64,000 bases of DNA from Rhizobium oryzihabitans (GTDB lineage: Bacteria; Pseudomonadota; Alphaproteobacteria; Rhizobiales; Rhizobiaceae): assembly GCF_010669145.1 (NCBI RefSeq), contig NZ_CP048632.1:868001-932000 (forward strand), read 5' to 3'. The notes under the pieces are model-generated. The model had not been told where the DNA came from. It saw nothing but the letters and a program-made list of their open reading frames with translations, and did no database searches. Position numbers and translations under genes: made by a program. The first letter of the stretch is position 1. Every line of letters starts with the position of its first letter. This document shows positions 57,009 through 64,000 of this stretch, one piece after another.

Positions 57009-58022
57009 ATGCAGGACAAAACGCATCTGGTCGACGAGATCACCGGCCATCGTCGCATGCGGCGCAATCGCAAGGCGGATTGGACGCGCCGTCTGGTGCA
57101 GGAAAGCCGCCTCACCGTCGACGATCTCATCTGGCCGGTTTTCATCGTGCCGGGCAGCAATATTCTCGATCCCATTCCGGCGATGCCGGGCGTCAACCGC
57201 ATGAGCGTCGACAAGCTGGTCGAAGCCGCAAAAGAGGCCGCCGATCTCGGCATTCCGGCAATTGCGACCTTTCCGAACATCGAGATGGAGTTGCGCGACG
57301 AGACCGGTTCCAACGCACTCGAGGCGAATAATCTCATCAATCAGGCAACCATCGCCGTCAAGAAAGCCGTTCCCAATATCGGCATGATCACCGATGTTGC
57401 GCTCGACCCCTTCACCAGCCATGGGCATGACGGCATTCTGCGCGGCGACGAGATCGTCAATGACGAGACCGTGGAACAGGTCGTGCGGGCGGCAATCCTT
57501 CAGGCCGAAGCCGGTTCGGACATTATTTCGCCGTCGGAGATGATGGATGGCCGTATCGGCGCCATCCGCCGCGGCCTCGATGCGGCGGGGCACCAAAATG
57601 TCGGCATCATGGCCTACGCCACGAAATTCGCCTCCGGTTATTACGGCCCCTATCGCGAGGCCATTTCCACGGCGGGACTGCTGAAGGGCGACAAGAACAG
57701 CTACTATATCAGCCCGGCCAACGGCATGGAGGCGATCCGCGACGCCGCGCTCGACGTTGAGGAAGGCGCTGACATGCTGATGGTCAAACCCGGCCTGCCC
57801 TATCTCGACATCTGCTGGCGGCTGAAGGAGAATTTCGGCCTGCCGACCTTCGCCTATCAGGTGTCCGGCGAATATACCCAGATCAAGGCCGCGGCCATGC
57901 ATGGCTGGATCGACGGCGAGCGCGTGATGATGGAAACGCTTCTCTGTTTCAAGCGTGCGGGCTGCGATGGCATCCTGACCTATTTCGCCATCGAGGCCGC
58001 ACGCAAACTCGCAAAGGGCTGA
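57009..58022 (+). CDS. hemB: Delta-aminolevulinic acid dehydratase (porphobilinogen synthase)
   Basis: 337 residues from ATG 57009. Schiff-base lysines lie in MAYATKFASGYYGPYREA and MLMVKPGLPYLDIC. The metal site reads DVALDPFTSHGHDGIL, with Asp instead of the Cys ligands of zinc enzymes, so this is the magnesium-dependent type as in Bradyrhizobium. It joins two aminolevulinates to porphobilinogen in heme synthesis. Start of a short run of rightward genes (hemB, RDD, bpt). Confidence 0.96.
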   Translation: MQDKTHLVDEITGHRRMRRNRKADWTRRLVQESRLTVDDLIWPVFIVPGSNILDPIPAMPGVNRMSVDKLVEAAKEAADLGIPAIATFPNIEMELRDETGSNALEANNLINQATIAVKKAVPNIGMITDVALDPFTSHGHDGILRGDEIVNDETVEQVVRAAILQAEAGSDIISPSEMMDGRIGAIRRGLDAAGHQNVGIMAYATKFASGYYGPYREAISTAGLLKGDKNSYYISPANGMEAIRDAALDVEEGADMLMVKPGLPYLDICWRLKENFGLPTFAYQVSGEYTQIKAAAMHGWIDGERVMMETLLCFKRAGCDGILTYFAIEAARKLAKG

Positions 58023-58132
58023 CAGGCTACACGAAAGCTGGCGCTTATTGTATTCGGTCGTTTGCTTCCCATATTGTCTGCTGACACGGCATATGTGCCG
58101 AGCTGTCAGAACCTCTCAGGAGAAAACGACCG

Positions 58133-58590
58133 ATGAACCTCGACCAGAACCCCACCTATATCGCACCGGATGACTGGCGCGCCTATAGCGGCGTCCTGAG
58201 CCGGCGCGTCTTCGCGTTCCTGATCGATTATGCGATCGTTCTCCTGCTGTGCATTCCGGCGGCCGTGATTGTCTTCTTTCTCGGCGTGATCACGCTGGGT
58301 CTCGGCTTCTTCCTCTATCCGGCGCTGTTCGTCATCGTGGCGGTGCTTTATTTCGGCATGACGCTCGGCGGCCCATCGCAGGCGACCCCGGCATGCGGGC
58401 GATGGGTATAGCGATGGCGCGCATGGACGGACGGCGAATCGATTTTCTTCTTTCGACCGTTCACATCGTGCTTTTCTGGGTCATCAACTCGGTTCTGACC
58501 CCGTTGATTCTGCTCGCGGGCCTGTTTACCGAGCGCTCGCGCCTCGTTCATGACTTCCTGCTTGGCACCGTTATCGTCAGAACGCGCTGA
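58133..58590 (+). pseudogene. RDD family membrane protein, one-base frameshift
   Basis: The first frame from ATG 58133 gives WRAYSGVLSRRVFAFLIDYAIVLLL (the Arg and Asp of RDD) and a second membrane helix, then a nonsense tail after SQATP (residue 86). Restoring one G at 58390-58391 gives TPGMRAMGIAMARMDGRRIDFLLSTVHIVLFWVINS to RLVHDFLLGTVIVR and stop 58590 (152 residues). RDD proteins are small inner-membrane proteins, some with transport roles. It is followed by a strong terminator. Confidence 0.8.
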
Positions 58591-58597
58591 TATTGCC

Positions 58598-58624
58598 GAA
58601 AGCCACGTAAACGTGGCTTTCATA
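58598..58624 (+). terminator. Rho-independent terminator
   Basis: GAAAGCCACGT-AA-ACGTGGCTTTC, a perfect 11-bp stem, 8 bases after the RDD gene. Confidence 0.85.
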
Positions 58625-58768
58625 TCAGGCAAATGCCGTATCTCGCAGTTGACGTTTTCCGGCATTTTGCCATTCTGTGACATTATGCTTGTCGCTTGAA
58701 GCGCCGCCGCCAGCCCCGTGAAATCGCGGCGCGCTTTCATAACAGACGCAGGAGGCGATCACGGTTCG

Positions 58769-59542
58769 ATGAACACGCAGGCGACGCCCTCTCCCCAATT
58801 CTATCTTACGGCACCGGCCACCTGCCCCTACCTGCCGAACCAGATGGAGCGGAAGGTCTTTACGCATCTGGTCGGCCCGCGTGCGTCGGAAATGAATGAC
58901 CTTCTGACCCAGGGCGGTTTCAGGCGTTCGCAGAACATCGCCTATCGCCCGGCTTGCGAAAACTGCCGCGCCTGCGTTTCCGTGCGCATCCTGACCGAAC
59001 AGTTCCAGCCGACAAAATCGATGCGGCGCGTTCTGTCCATCAACAGGGATGTCGTCGCCACCGTCCACGCCGCCGAGCCCTCCACCGAACAGTTCTCGCT
59101 GTTTCGCCGCTATCTCGACCACCGCCACCAGTCGGGCGGCATGTCCGACATGTCGGCGCTCGATTATGCGATCATGGTCGAGGACACGCATGTGAACACC
59201 CGCATCATCGAATACCGCGTGCGCGAACCGGGCTCCGGCATTGATCCCAGCAAGCGCGGCGAGCTTCTGGCCCTGGCGCTGAGCGACGTGATGAGCGACG
59301 GGCTGTCGATGGTCTATTCCTTCTTCAACCCCGATCTCGAAAAACGCTCGCTGGGCACCTTCATGATCATGGACCACATCACCCGCACCCGCGCGCTCGG
59401 CCTGCCGCACGTCTATCTCGGCTACTGGGTAGATGGTTCGGAAAAGATGGGATACAAGACGCGCTATCATCCGCAGGAGCATCTGACACCGCGCGGGTGG
59501 GAGGTTTACACGCCATCCGGCGAGGCAGGCGATAAAGTCTGA
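58769..59542 (+). CDS. bpt: Aspartate/glutamate leucyltransferase (arginyltransferase family)
   Basis: 257 residues from ATG 58769 (GGAGGCG upstream). [18 protein letters not shown], then [19 protein letters not shown] with a cysteine cluster, and [46 protein letters not shown] are ATE/Bpt motifs. It transfers leucine from tRNA to N-terminal Asp/Glu of proteins, marking them for ClpAP degradation (N-degron pathway). A toxin-antitoxin pair follows. Confidence 0.93.
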   Translation: MNTQATPSPQFYLTAPATCPYLPNQMERKVFTHLVGPRASEMNDLLTQGGFRRSQNIAYRPACENCRACVSVRILTEQFQPTKSMRRVLSINRDVVATVHAAEPSTEQFSLFRRYLDHRHQSGGMSDMSALDYAIMVEDTHVNTRIIEYRVREPGSGIDPSKRGELLALALSDVMSDGLSMVYSFFNPDLEKRSLGTFMIMDHITRTRALGLPHVYLGYWVDGSEKMGYKTRYHPQEHLTPRGWEVYTPSGEAGDKV

Positions 59543-59563
59543 CGATGCACCCAAACCTGCCCG

Positions 59564-59603
59564 TTGAATGACAAAACCTCATGTGTTATAACATCGTTAT
59601 AAC
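59564..59603 (+). promoter_or_regulatory. Promoter and twin operators of the toxin-antitoxin pair
   Basis: TTGAAT (59564-59569), 17 bases, TATAAC (59587-59592) is a near-ideal housekeeping promoter. GTTATAAC occurs at 59585-59592 and again at 59596-59603, 11 bases apart, i.e. one helical turn. The first copy covers the -10, as expected for autorepression. Confidence 0.7.
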
Positions 59604-59616
59604 AGGAGTTAGCGTC

Positions 59617-59838
59617 ATGAATGTCACAATCCGCAAGATCGGTAATTCCGAAGGTATTATCATTCCTAAGGAAGTCTTGGATCGCATGGGCCTCAAGACG
59701 GGCGACACACTTGCCATCGAAGAAAAAAACGGCGGCTTTGAGCTGCGTGTTGCTGACGCGGATTTCGCACGGCAGCTCGATCACGCACGTGTCTTTATGG
59801 AGAAATACAAAGTTGCCTTGAAGAAACTCGCCGAATGA
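59617..59838 (+). CDS. AbrB/MazE-type antitoxin
   Basis: 73 residues from ATG 59617 (AGGAGTTAGCGTC before it). MNVTIRKIGNSEGIIIPKEVLDRMGLKTGDTLAIEEKNGG is a swapped-hairpin AbrB/MazE DNA-binding domain, and the acidic/helical tail (FARQLDHARVFMEKYKVALKKLAE) should bind the toxin. It probably represses its own promoter through the twin GTTATAAC sites. Its end overlaps the toxin start by four bases (ATGA). Confidence 0.9.
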   Translation: MNVTIRKIGNSEGIIIPKEVLDRMGLKTGDTLAIEEKNGGFELRVADADFARQLDHARVFMEKYKVALKKLAE

Positions 59839-60224
59839 CGGACTTCATCTTTCTTCGAAGCGACATCGTCAAGCAATTACATGTCATGCAAATAGAGCGT
59901 TTTGGCGGCGTTCATGGCCTGCGTGATGAAGGCATACTCGAATCCGCTCTGCACCGACCGATAAACAAAGCGGGTTATGGTGCAGACGATCCGTGTGAAC
60001 TTGCTGCAGCTTATCTCTTTGGACTCGCACGCAATCACGCCTTTATCGATGGCAACAAGCGGATCGCCATCGTTGCCGCCGGTGTTTTTCTGATGGAAAA
60101 CGGCTACATGATCGAGACCGACGAAGCTACTCTCTATACTTTCGTTCTGAACGTCGCCGCCGGTGAAATAGACGAGGAAGGCGCATGTCTTTTCCTCAAA
60201 GACCACGCCGTCCCATTTGCCTAA
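59835..60224 (+). CDS. doc: Doc-type Fic toxin
   Basis: 129 residues. The active loop HAFIDGNKR (His68-Arg76) is the Doc version of the Fic motif HxFx(D/E)GNxR. GGVHGLRDEGILESALHRP and the later AAGVFLMENGY are typical. Doc phosphorylates and inactivates EF-Tu. Here it pairs with an AbrB-type antitoxin rather than Phd. It converges on parC, 66 bases away from the parC stop. Composition is lower in GC than its neighbours (for example the 59830-60180 stretch), which suggests recent gain. Confidence 0.93.
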   Translation: MTDFIFLRSDIVKQLHVMQIERFGGVHGLRDEGILESALHRPINKAGYGADDPCELAAAYLFGLARNHAFIDGNKRIAIVAAGVFLMENGYMIETDEATLYTFVLNVAAGEIDEEGACLFLKDHAVPFA

Positions 60225-60290
60225 GCGGAAACGCCGCATATCATTTCGATACGCGGCGCTTTTTCGATATCCCATCAACGTCGGGCTGCG

Positions 60291-62543
60291 TTACCCGCCA
60301 AACTTCCCGCTACGCGGAAAACCCTTCGGCACAGTGCGGCCAACGGTGGCGCGGTCGGCCAGCCATTCGCGCAATTCTTCGCCAACCTTGGTAAAGAGAC
60401 GCCCGGCCGTGTCGGACCAGCTCAAGCCATCCGCGAGCGCGAAGCATTTCACGTCCACGACACCGCCATCCTTATAGCGTTGCAGGCGCACGCCCTTGCC
60501 GCGCGACATTTCCGGAACCTGCGACAGCGGGAAGGCGAGCAGCTTGCGGTTTTCGCCGACGACAGCGACATGGTCGCCCGTGACCGGCGCCGCGAGCTTC
60601 GCTTCATCGGGCATGGAGACATTCATGATCTGCTTGCCCTTGCGGGTATTCGCGACCATTTCGCTTTCGGCCACGATGAAGCCGTTGCCTGCGGTCGAGA
60701 CAAGGAGAAGCTTGCGGGACGGATCGTGGACGAAGGCCGTCAGGATGTCCTGATCGTTCTCCATGTCGACCATGATGCGGATCGGCTCGCCATGGCCGCG
60801 ACCGCCCGGCAGCTTGTCGGCGCCGAGCGTATAGGCCTTGCCGCCCGTCGTCAGCAGCAGCAGCTTGTCCGTCGTCTGCGCCGGGAAGGCAAGCTTCGGG
60901 CCGTCGCCTTCCTTGAAGGTGAGCGACGACGTATCGGACATGTGTCCCTTCAGCGCCCTGATCCAGCCCTTCTGCGAAATGACGATGGTGACCGGTTCCT
61001 TTTCGATCATCGCCTGCTGGATGGCCTCGATATCGGCATCCGGCGCATCCGCAAACTGCGTGCGGCGACGGCCGATCTCGGTTGCCTTGGCATATTTCTT
61101 TTTGACTTCGCCAATTTCCCAGGCGACCGTCTGCCACTGCTTTTCATCGGAGGCGAGCAGCCCCTCGATTTCGGCCTTCTCGTTGCTGAGTTCATCGAAT
61201 TCCTTGCGGATTTCGAATTCTTCCAGCTTGCGCAGATTGCGCAGCCGCATGTTGAGGATGGCTTCGGCCTGATTGTCGGTGAGCGACCATTTCGCCATCA
61301 TCACCTGTTTCGGCTCATCCTCCTCGCGGATGATGCGGATGACCTCATCGAGATTGAGGTAAGCGACGAGCAGGCCGCCGAGAATTTCAAGCCTGCGGTC
61401 GATGGCCGCGAGACGGTGGCGGGAACGGCGGACCAGCACATCCTTGCGGTGCGCCAGCCATTCGCTCAGCACCTCGTTCAGCGCCATCACCTTCGGCACC
61501 TTGCCAAGCGACAGCACGTTCATGTTGAGCGGCAGGCGGCTTTCGAGGTCGGACAGGCGGAACAGGGATTCCATCAGGAGCGTGGCGTCAACGGTGCGGC
61601 TCTTCGGCACCAGCACGATGCGCACGTCTTCGGCGGATTCGTCTCTGACATCCTCGAGCAGCGGCAGCTTGCGGGCAAGCAGCAGTTCGGCGATCTTTTC
61701 GATCAGGCGCGATTTCTGCACCTGGAAGGGGATTTCGGTGATGACGATCTGATAACCGCCGCGTCCGAGATCTTCCGTTTCCCATTTGGCACGCACGCGA
61801 AAACCGCCGCGACCCGTCTTATAGGCATCGAGAATATTCTCGCGGCTTTCGACAATCACACCGCCGGTCGGCAGGTCGGGGCCGGGAATGAATTCCACCA
61901 GCTTTTCCACCGACGCATCCGGATGCTTGATGAGATAAAGCGCCGCATCGCAAAGTTCGTGCGCATTGTGCGGCGGGATAGAGGTCGCCATGCCCACCGC
62001 AATGCCGGAGGCGCCATTGGCGAGCAGATTGGGGAATGCGCCCGGCAGAACGACGGGTTCTTCGTCTTCCTCGTTATAGGTGGCGCGGAAATCCACCGCG
62101 TCCTCGCCAATGCCCTCCAGCAGCAGCGCCGCCACATCGGTCATGCGCGCTTCGGTGTAACGATAGGCAGCGGCGCCGTCGCCATCGATGTTGCCGAAAT
62201 TGCCCTGCCCGTCCACGATCGGATAACGCTGCGAGAAATCCTGCGCGAGACGCACCAGCGCATCGTAGACCGACTGGTCGCCATGCGGGTGGAATTTACC
62301 GATCACGTCGCCGACGATACGGGCGCATTTCTTGAAGGCCGAGTTGGGGCGGATGCCCATCTCGCTCATGGCGTGGATGATGCGGCGGTGAACCGGCTTC
62401 AGGCCGTCGCGCACATCCGGCAGCGCACGATGCATGATCGTCGACAAGGCGTAAGCGAGGTAGCGCTCTTCAAGCGCCGCCTTCAAATCGACCGGATGAA
62501 TGTTATCGTCTCCGCCTGACGGAGGTACAAGATTTTTTCCCAT
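60291..62543 (-). CDS. parC: DNA topoisomerase IV subunit A
   Basis: 750 residues. The catalytic tyrosine is in [13 protein letters not shown], and the quinolone region [24 protein letters not shown] is wild-type-like. GFRVRAKWE and beta-pinwheel repeats fill the C-terminus. It decatenates chromosomes with ParE, cutting both strands. Length and motifs fit ParC, not GyrA (shorter C-terminus and characteristic [20 protein letters not shown] start). Confidence 0.95.
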   Translation of the reverse strand: MGKNLVPPSGGDDNIHPVDLKAALEERYLAYALSTIMHRALPDVRDGLKPVHRRIIHAMSEMGIRPNSAFKKCARIVGDVIGKFHPHGDQSVYDALVRLAQDFSQRYPIVDGQGNFGNIDGDGAAAYRYTEARMTDVAALLLEGIGEDAVDFRATYNEEDEEPVVLPGAFPNLLANGASGIAVGMATSIPPHNAHELCDAALYLIKHPDASVEKLVEFIPGPDLPTGGVIVESRENILDAYKTGRGGFRVRAKWETEDLGRGGYQIVITEIPFQVQKSRLIEKIAELLLARKLPLLEDVRDESAEDVRIVLVPKSRTVDATLLMESLFRLSDLESRLPLNMNVLSLGKVPKVMALNEVLSEWLAHRKDVLVRRSRHRLAAIDRRLEILGGLLVAYLNLDEVIRIIREEDEPKQVMMAKWSLTDNQAEAILNMRLRNLRKLEEFEIRKEFDELSNEKAEIEGLLASDEKQWQTVAWEIGEVKKKYAKATEIGRRRTQFADAPDADIEAIQQAMIEKEPVTIVISQKGWIRALKGHMSDTSSLTFKEGDGPKLAFPAQTTDKLLLLTTGGKAYTLGADKLPGGRGHGEPIRIMVDMENDQDILTAFVHDPSRKLLLVSTAGNGFIVAESEMVANTRKGKQIMNVSMPDEAKLAAPVTGDHVAVVGENRKLLAFPLSQVPEMSRGKGVRLQRYKDGGVVDVKCFALADGLSWSDTAGRLFTKVGEELREWLADRATVGRTVPKGFPRSGKFGG

Positions 62544-62611
62544 GGTGCTTGACTAGCCGAAATGCCGATTCCCGGCAAGAAATTCAGGGGTCTGCCCTGT
62601 GGATGAAACCA

Positions 62612-62631
62612 CCTCTTTCAAGAGGTTTTTT
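62612..62631 (+). terminator. Hairpin with T-run between divergent genes
   Basis: CCTCT-TTCA-AGAGG followed by TTTTTTATT on the plus strand. It lies after the start of leftward parC and before the rightward 62774 gene, where no gene would need to end. Could close a small RNA or attenuate the downstream gene. Confidence 0.5.
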
Positions 62632-62773
62632 ATTAACCGCGTTGTAAATGCCGCAATGCCGCCGTCATACGAATCGATCTAAATCCTGTAGACCTTTGAA
62701 TAATCGCGAATATAAATGTCACCATCCATATCTAGAACACGGTGCGCATCTGCACATTGAGGGAAGAAACATC

Positions 62774-63964
62774 ATGAGACTGAAATCCACCCGGCAAGTT
62801 CTTTTCGCAAGTGCCGCGCTTCTTGTGCTTTCGGCGCCGGCTTTCGCGCTTGATGGCGGCGATGTGCTGAAGAAGATCAATGCCGCCTACGCCGCACAGG
62901 GTGGCGAAATCACAGCCGGCTCGGTCGCCGTCAACGGCTCCACCGTGACGCTGAACGGCGTGACCTTCAACTCGGTCGCCGATCCGGCCAAAAAAATCCC
63001 GGTCGGCAACATCACGCTTGAGGACGTCCAGGAAAACAACGGCGGCTACACCATCAAGAATGCGCGTTTCGACAATATCGATTACAAGCAGGAAAACGTG
63101 GAGATCAAGGCCAGCGACATCTACATGTCCGGTCTCACCATTCCTGCTGACGCCACGACTGGCACGGTCGATGCGCTGATGTTCTATGATGAGGCGCATA
63201 GCGGTCCGATTTCCGTTTCCGTCGATGGCAAGCAGGCTTTCTCGCTTGAGGAAAGCACCGCCACCATGTCCGTCAGCGACGACAAGGCATCGATCGGCTT
63301 CGAACTCGACGCATCCGGCTTCAAGGCGGATCTCAGCGAAGTTACCGATCCCGGCACGAAAGACGCCATCGAGAAACTCGAACTCAAGGCGCTTTCCGGC
63401 GACATGACCATGAGCGGCAGCTGGCAAGTGGCTTCCGGCACCGTCGATGTCGAGGAATATGCCATCGACCTCGACAATATCGGCCGTCTCAACATGTCGT
63501 TCGGCTTCTCCGGCTACACGCTCGACTTCATCAAGTCGATGCAGGAAACGGTGAAGGCGCAGGCCGCCAATCCGAACAAGGAACAGGCGGATCAGGCTGC
63601 AAGCCTTGCCATGCTTGGCCTGATGCAGCAGCTTTCCTTCGTCAATGCTGAAATCAGCTTCGAGGACGCCAGCATCACCAAGCGCGCCATCGACTACGCC
63701 GCAAGCCAGCAGGGCATGACGGGCGAGCAGCTTTCCCAGACCATCAAGGGCATGGCGCCCATCATGATGGCCTCGCTCAATGTTCCGGACCTGCAGAACA
63801 TGGTGTCGGCCGCGATCAACACCTATATCGACAATCCGAAGAACTTCACCATTACGGCAGAGCCGGAAAAGCCGGTTCCGTTCCCGATGATCATGGGCGC
63901 CGCGATGGGCGCGCCGAACACCCTGCCGAAAATGCTCGGCGTGACGGTGACGGCAAACGAATAG
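62774..63964 (+). CDS. Secreted uncharacterised protein
   Basis: 396 residues from ATG 62774 (GGGAAGAAACATC before it). Signal peptide MRLKSTRQVLFASAALLVLSAPAFA. The mature part is rich in Gly, Thr, Asp and repeats short beta-strand motifs (VAVNGSTVTLNGVTFNSVAD, FDNIDYKQENVEIKASDIYMSGL), suggesting an all-beta periplasmic or outer-membrane-associated fold similar in style to AsmA/DUF945-like proteins, though no family is certain. Its leader has a hairpin with a T-run and a terminator ends it. Confidence 0.75.
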   Translation: MRLKSTRQVLFASAALLVLSAPAFALDGGDVLKKINAAYAAQGGEITAGSVAVNGSTVTLNGVTFNSVADPAKKIPVGNITLEDVQENNGGYTIKNARFDNIDYKQENVEIKASDIYMSGLTIPADATTGTVDALMFYDEAHSGPISVSVDGKQAFSLEESTATMSVSDDKASIGFELDASGFKADLSEVTDPGTKDAIEKLELKALSGDMTMSGSWQVASGTVDVEEYAIDLDNIGRLNMSFGFSGYTLDFIKSMQETVKAQAANPNKEQADQAASLAMLGLMQQLSFVNAEISFEDASITKRAIDYAASQQGMTGEQLSQTIKGMAPIMMASLNVPDLQNMVSAAINTYIDNPKNFTITAEPEKPVPFPMIMGAAMGAPNTLPKMLGVTVTANE

Positions 63965-63970
63965 CATAAT

Positions 63971-63999
63971 AAAAAGCCCCGGTTTCCGCCGGGGCTTTT
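63971..63999 (+). terminator. Rho-independent terminator
   Basis: AAAAGCCCCGG pairs with CCGGGGCTTTT around TTTCCG, starting 7 bases after the last stop codon. Confidence 0.85.
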
Positions 64000-64000
64000 C

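Overview
The window is a 64 kb, gene-dense piece of an alphaproteobacterial chromosome. Coding GC looks near 60 percent. The gene set points to the Rhizobiaceae, most likely an Agrobacterium-type strain: MarR regulator LdtR beside an L,D-transpeptidase, a plsX-fabH-ihfA-merR block, HppA pyrophosphatase, DUF1203/DUF982/DUF6163 proteins, EcfG-type stress promoters and rhizobial palindromic intergenic repeats. The genus is inferred from these families and was not tested by alignment.

Layout. 1-10.9 kb: the end of an O-antigen ligase gene, then many small stress-type genes, tRNA-Pro, tRNA-Asn, exoD, ogt, a DUF982 gene and a photolyase. Five of these genes have an exact GGAAC-N16-CGTT promoter 26-38 bases before the start codon. 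11-14.3 kb: a sulfur operon (cysK, AlaX-type editing protein, sulfurtransferase joined to a GNAT domain). 14.5-27.2 kb: reductase, PilZ, cpdB, LysR/azoR, diguanylate cyclase, ilvA, trkH and a CueR-controlled copper chaperone. 27.6-37.6 kb: a peptide-type ABC transporter and a copper operon (copA, ferredoxin-type reductase, cueR). 38-44.3 kb: tRNA-Leu, a nuclease-like gene, merR, ihfA, fabH, plsX, DUF177, CBP3-type chaperone and divergent bamE. 44.3-53.6 kb: hppA, an MFS gene, nusB, ribH, lysE-type, ribE, ribD, nrdR, glyA. 53.9-64 kb: ldt/ldtR, hemB, RDD, bpt, an AbrB/Doc toxin-antitoxin pair, parC and a secreted protein.

The most striking property is a set of small frame breaks. cysK, trkH, copA, an SNase-like gene, plsX and an RDD gene each lack one base, and ribD lacks two. 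Nearly all lie at G or C runs, and adding the bases restores family-like proteins. Because plsX and ribD are normally indispensable, run undercalling in the assembly is the leading explanation, though real mutations cannot be excluded from sequence alone. ribD additionally carries a 185-base palindromic repeat inside its coding sequence. Once the two missing bases are restored from the element's other arm, the repeat reads through as about 60 extra residues.

Other points of interest are the copper operon with two CueR-type promoters, the toxin-antitoxin module with a promoter overlapped by twin operators, a peptidase-like protein that has lost half of its HExxH motif, and two micro-proteins of 33 and 49 residues.
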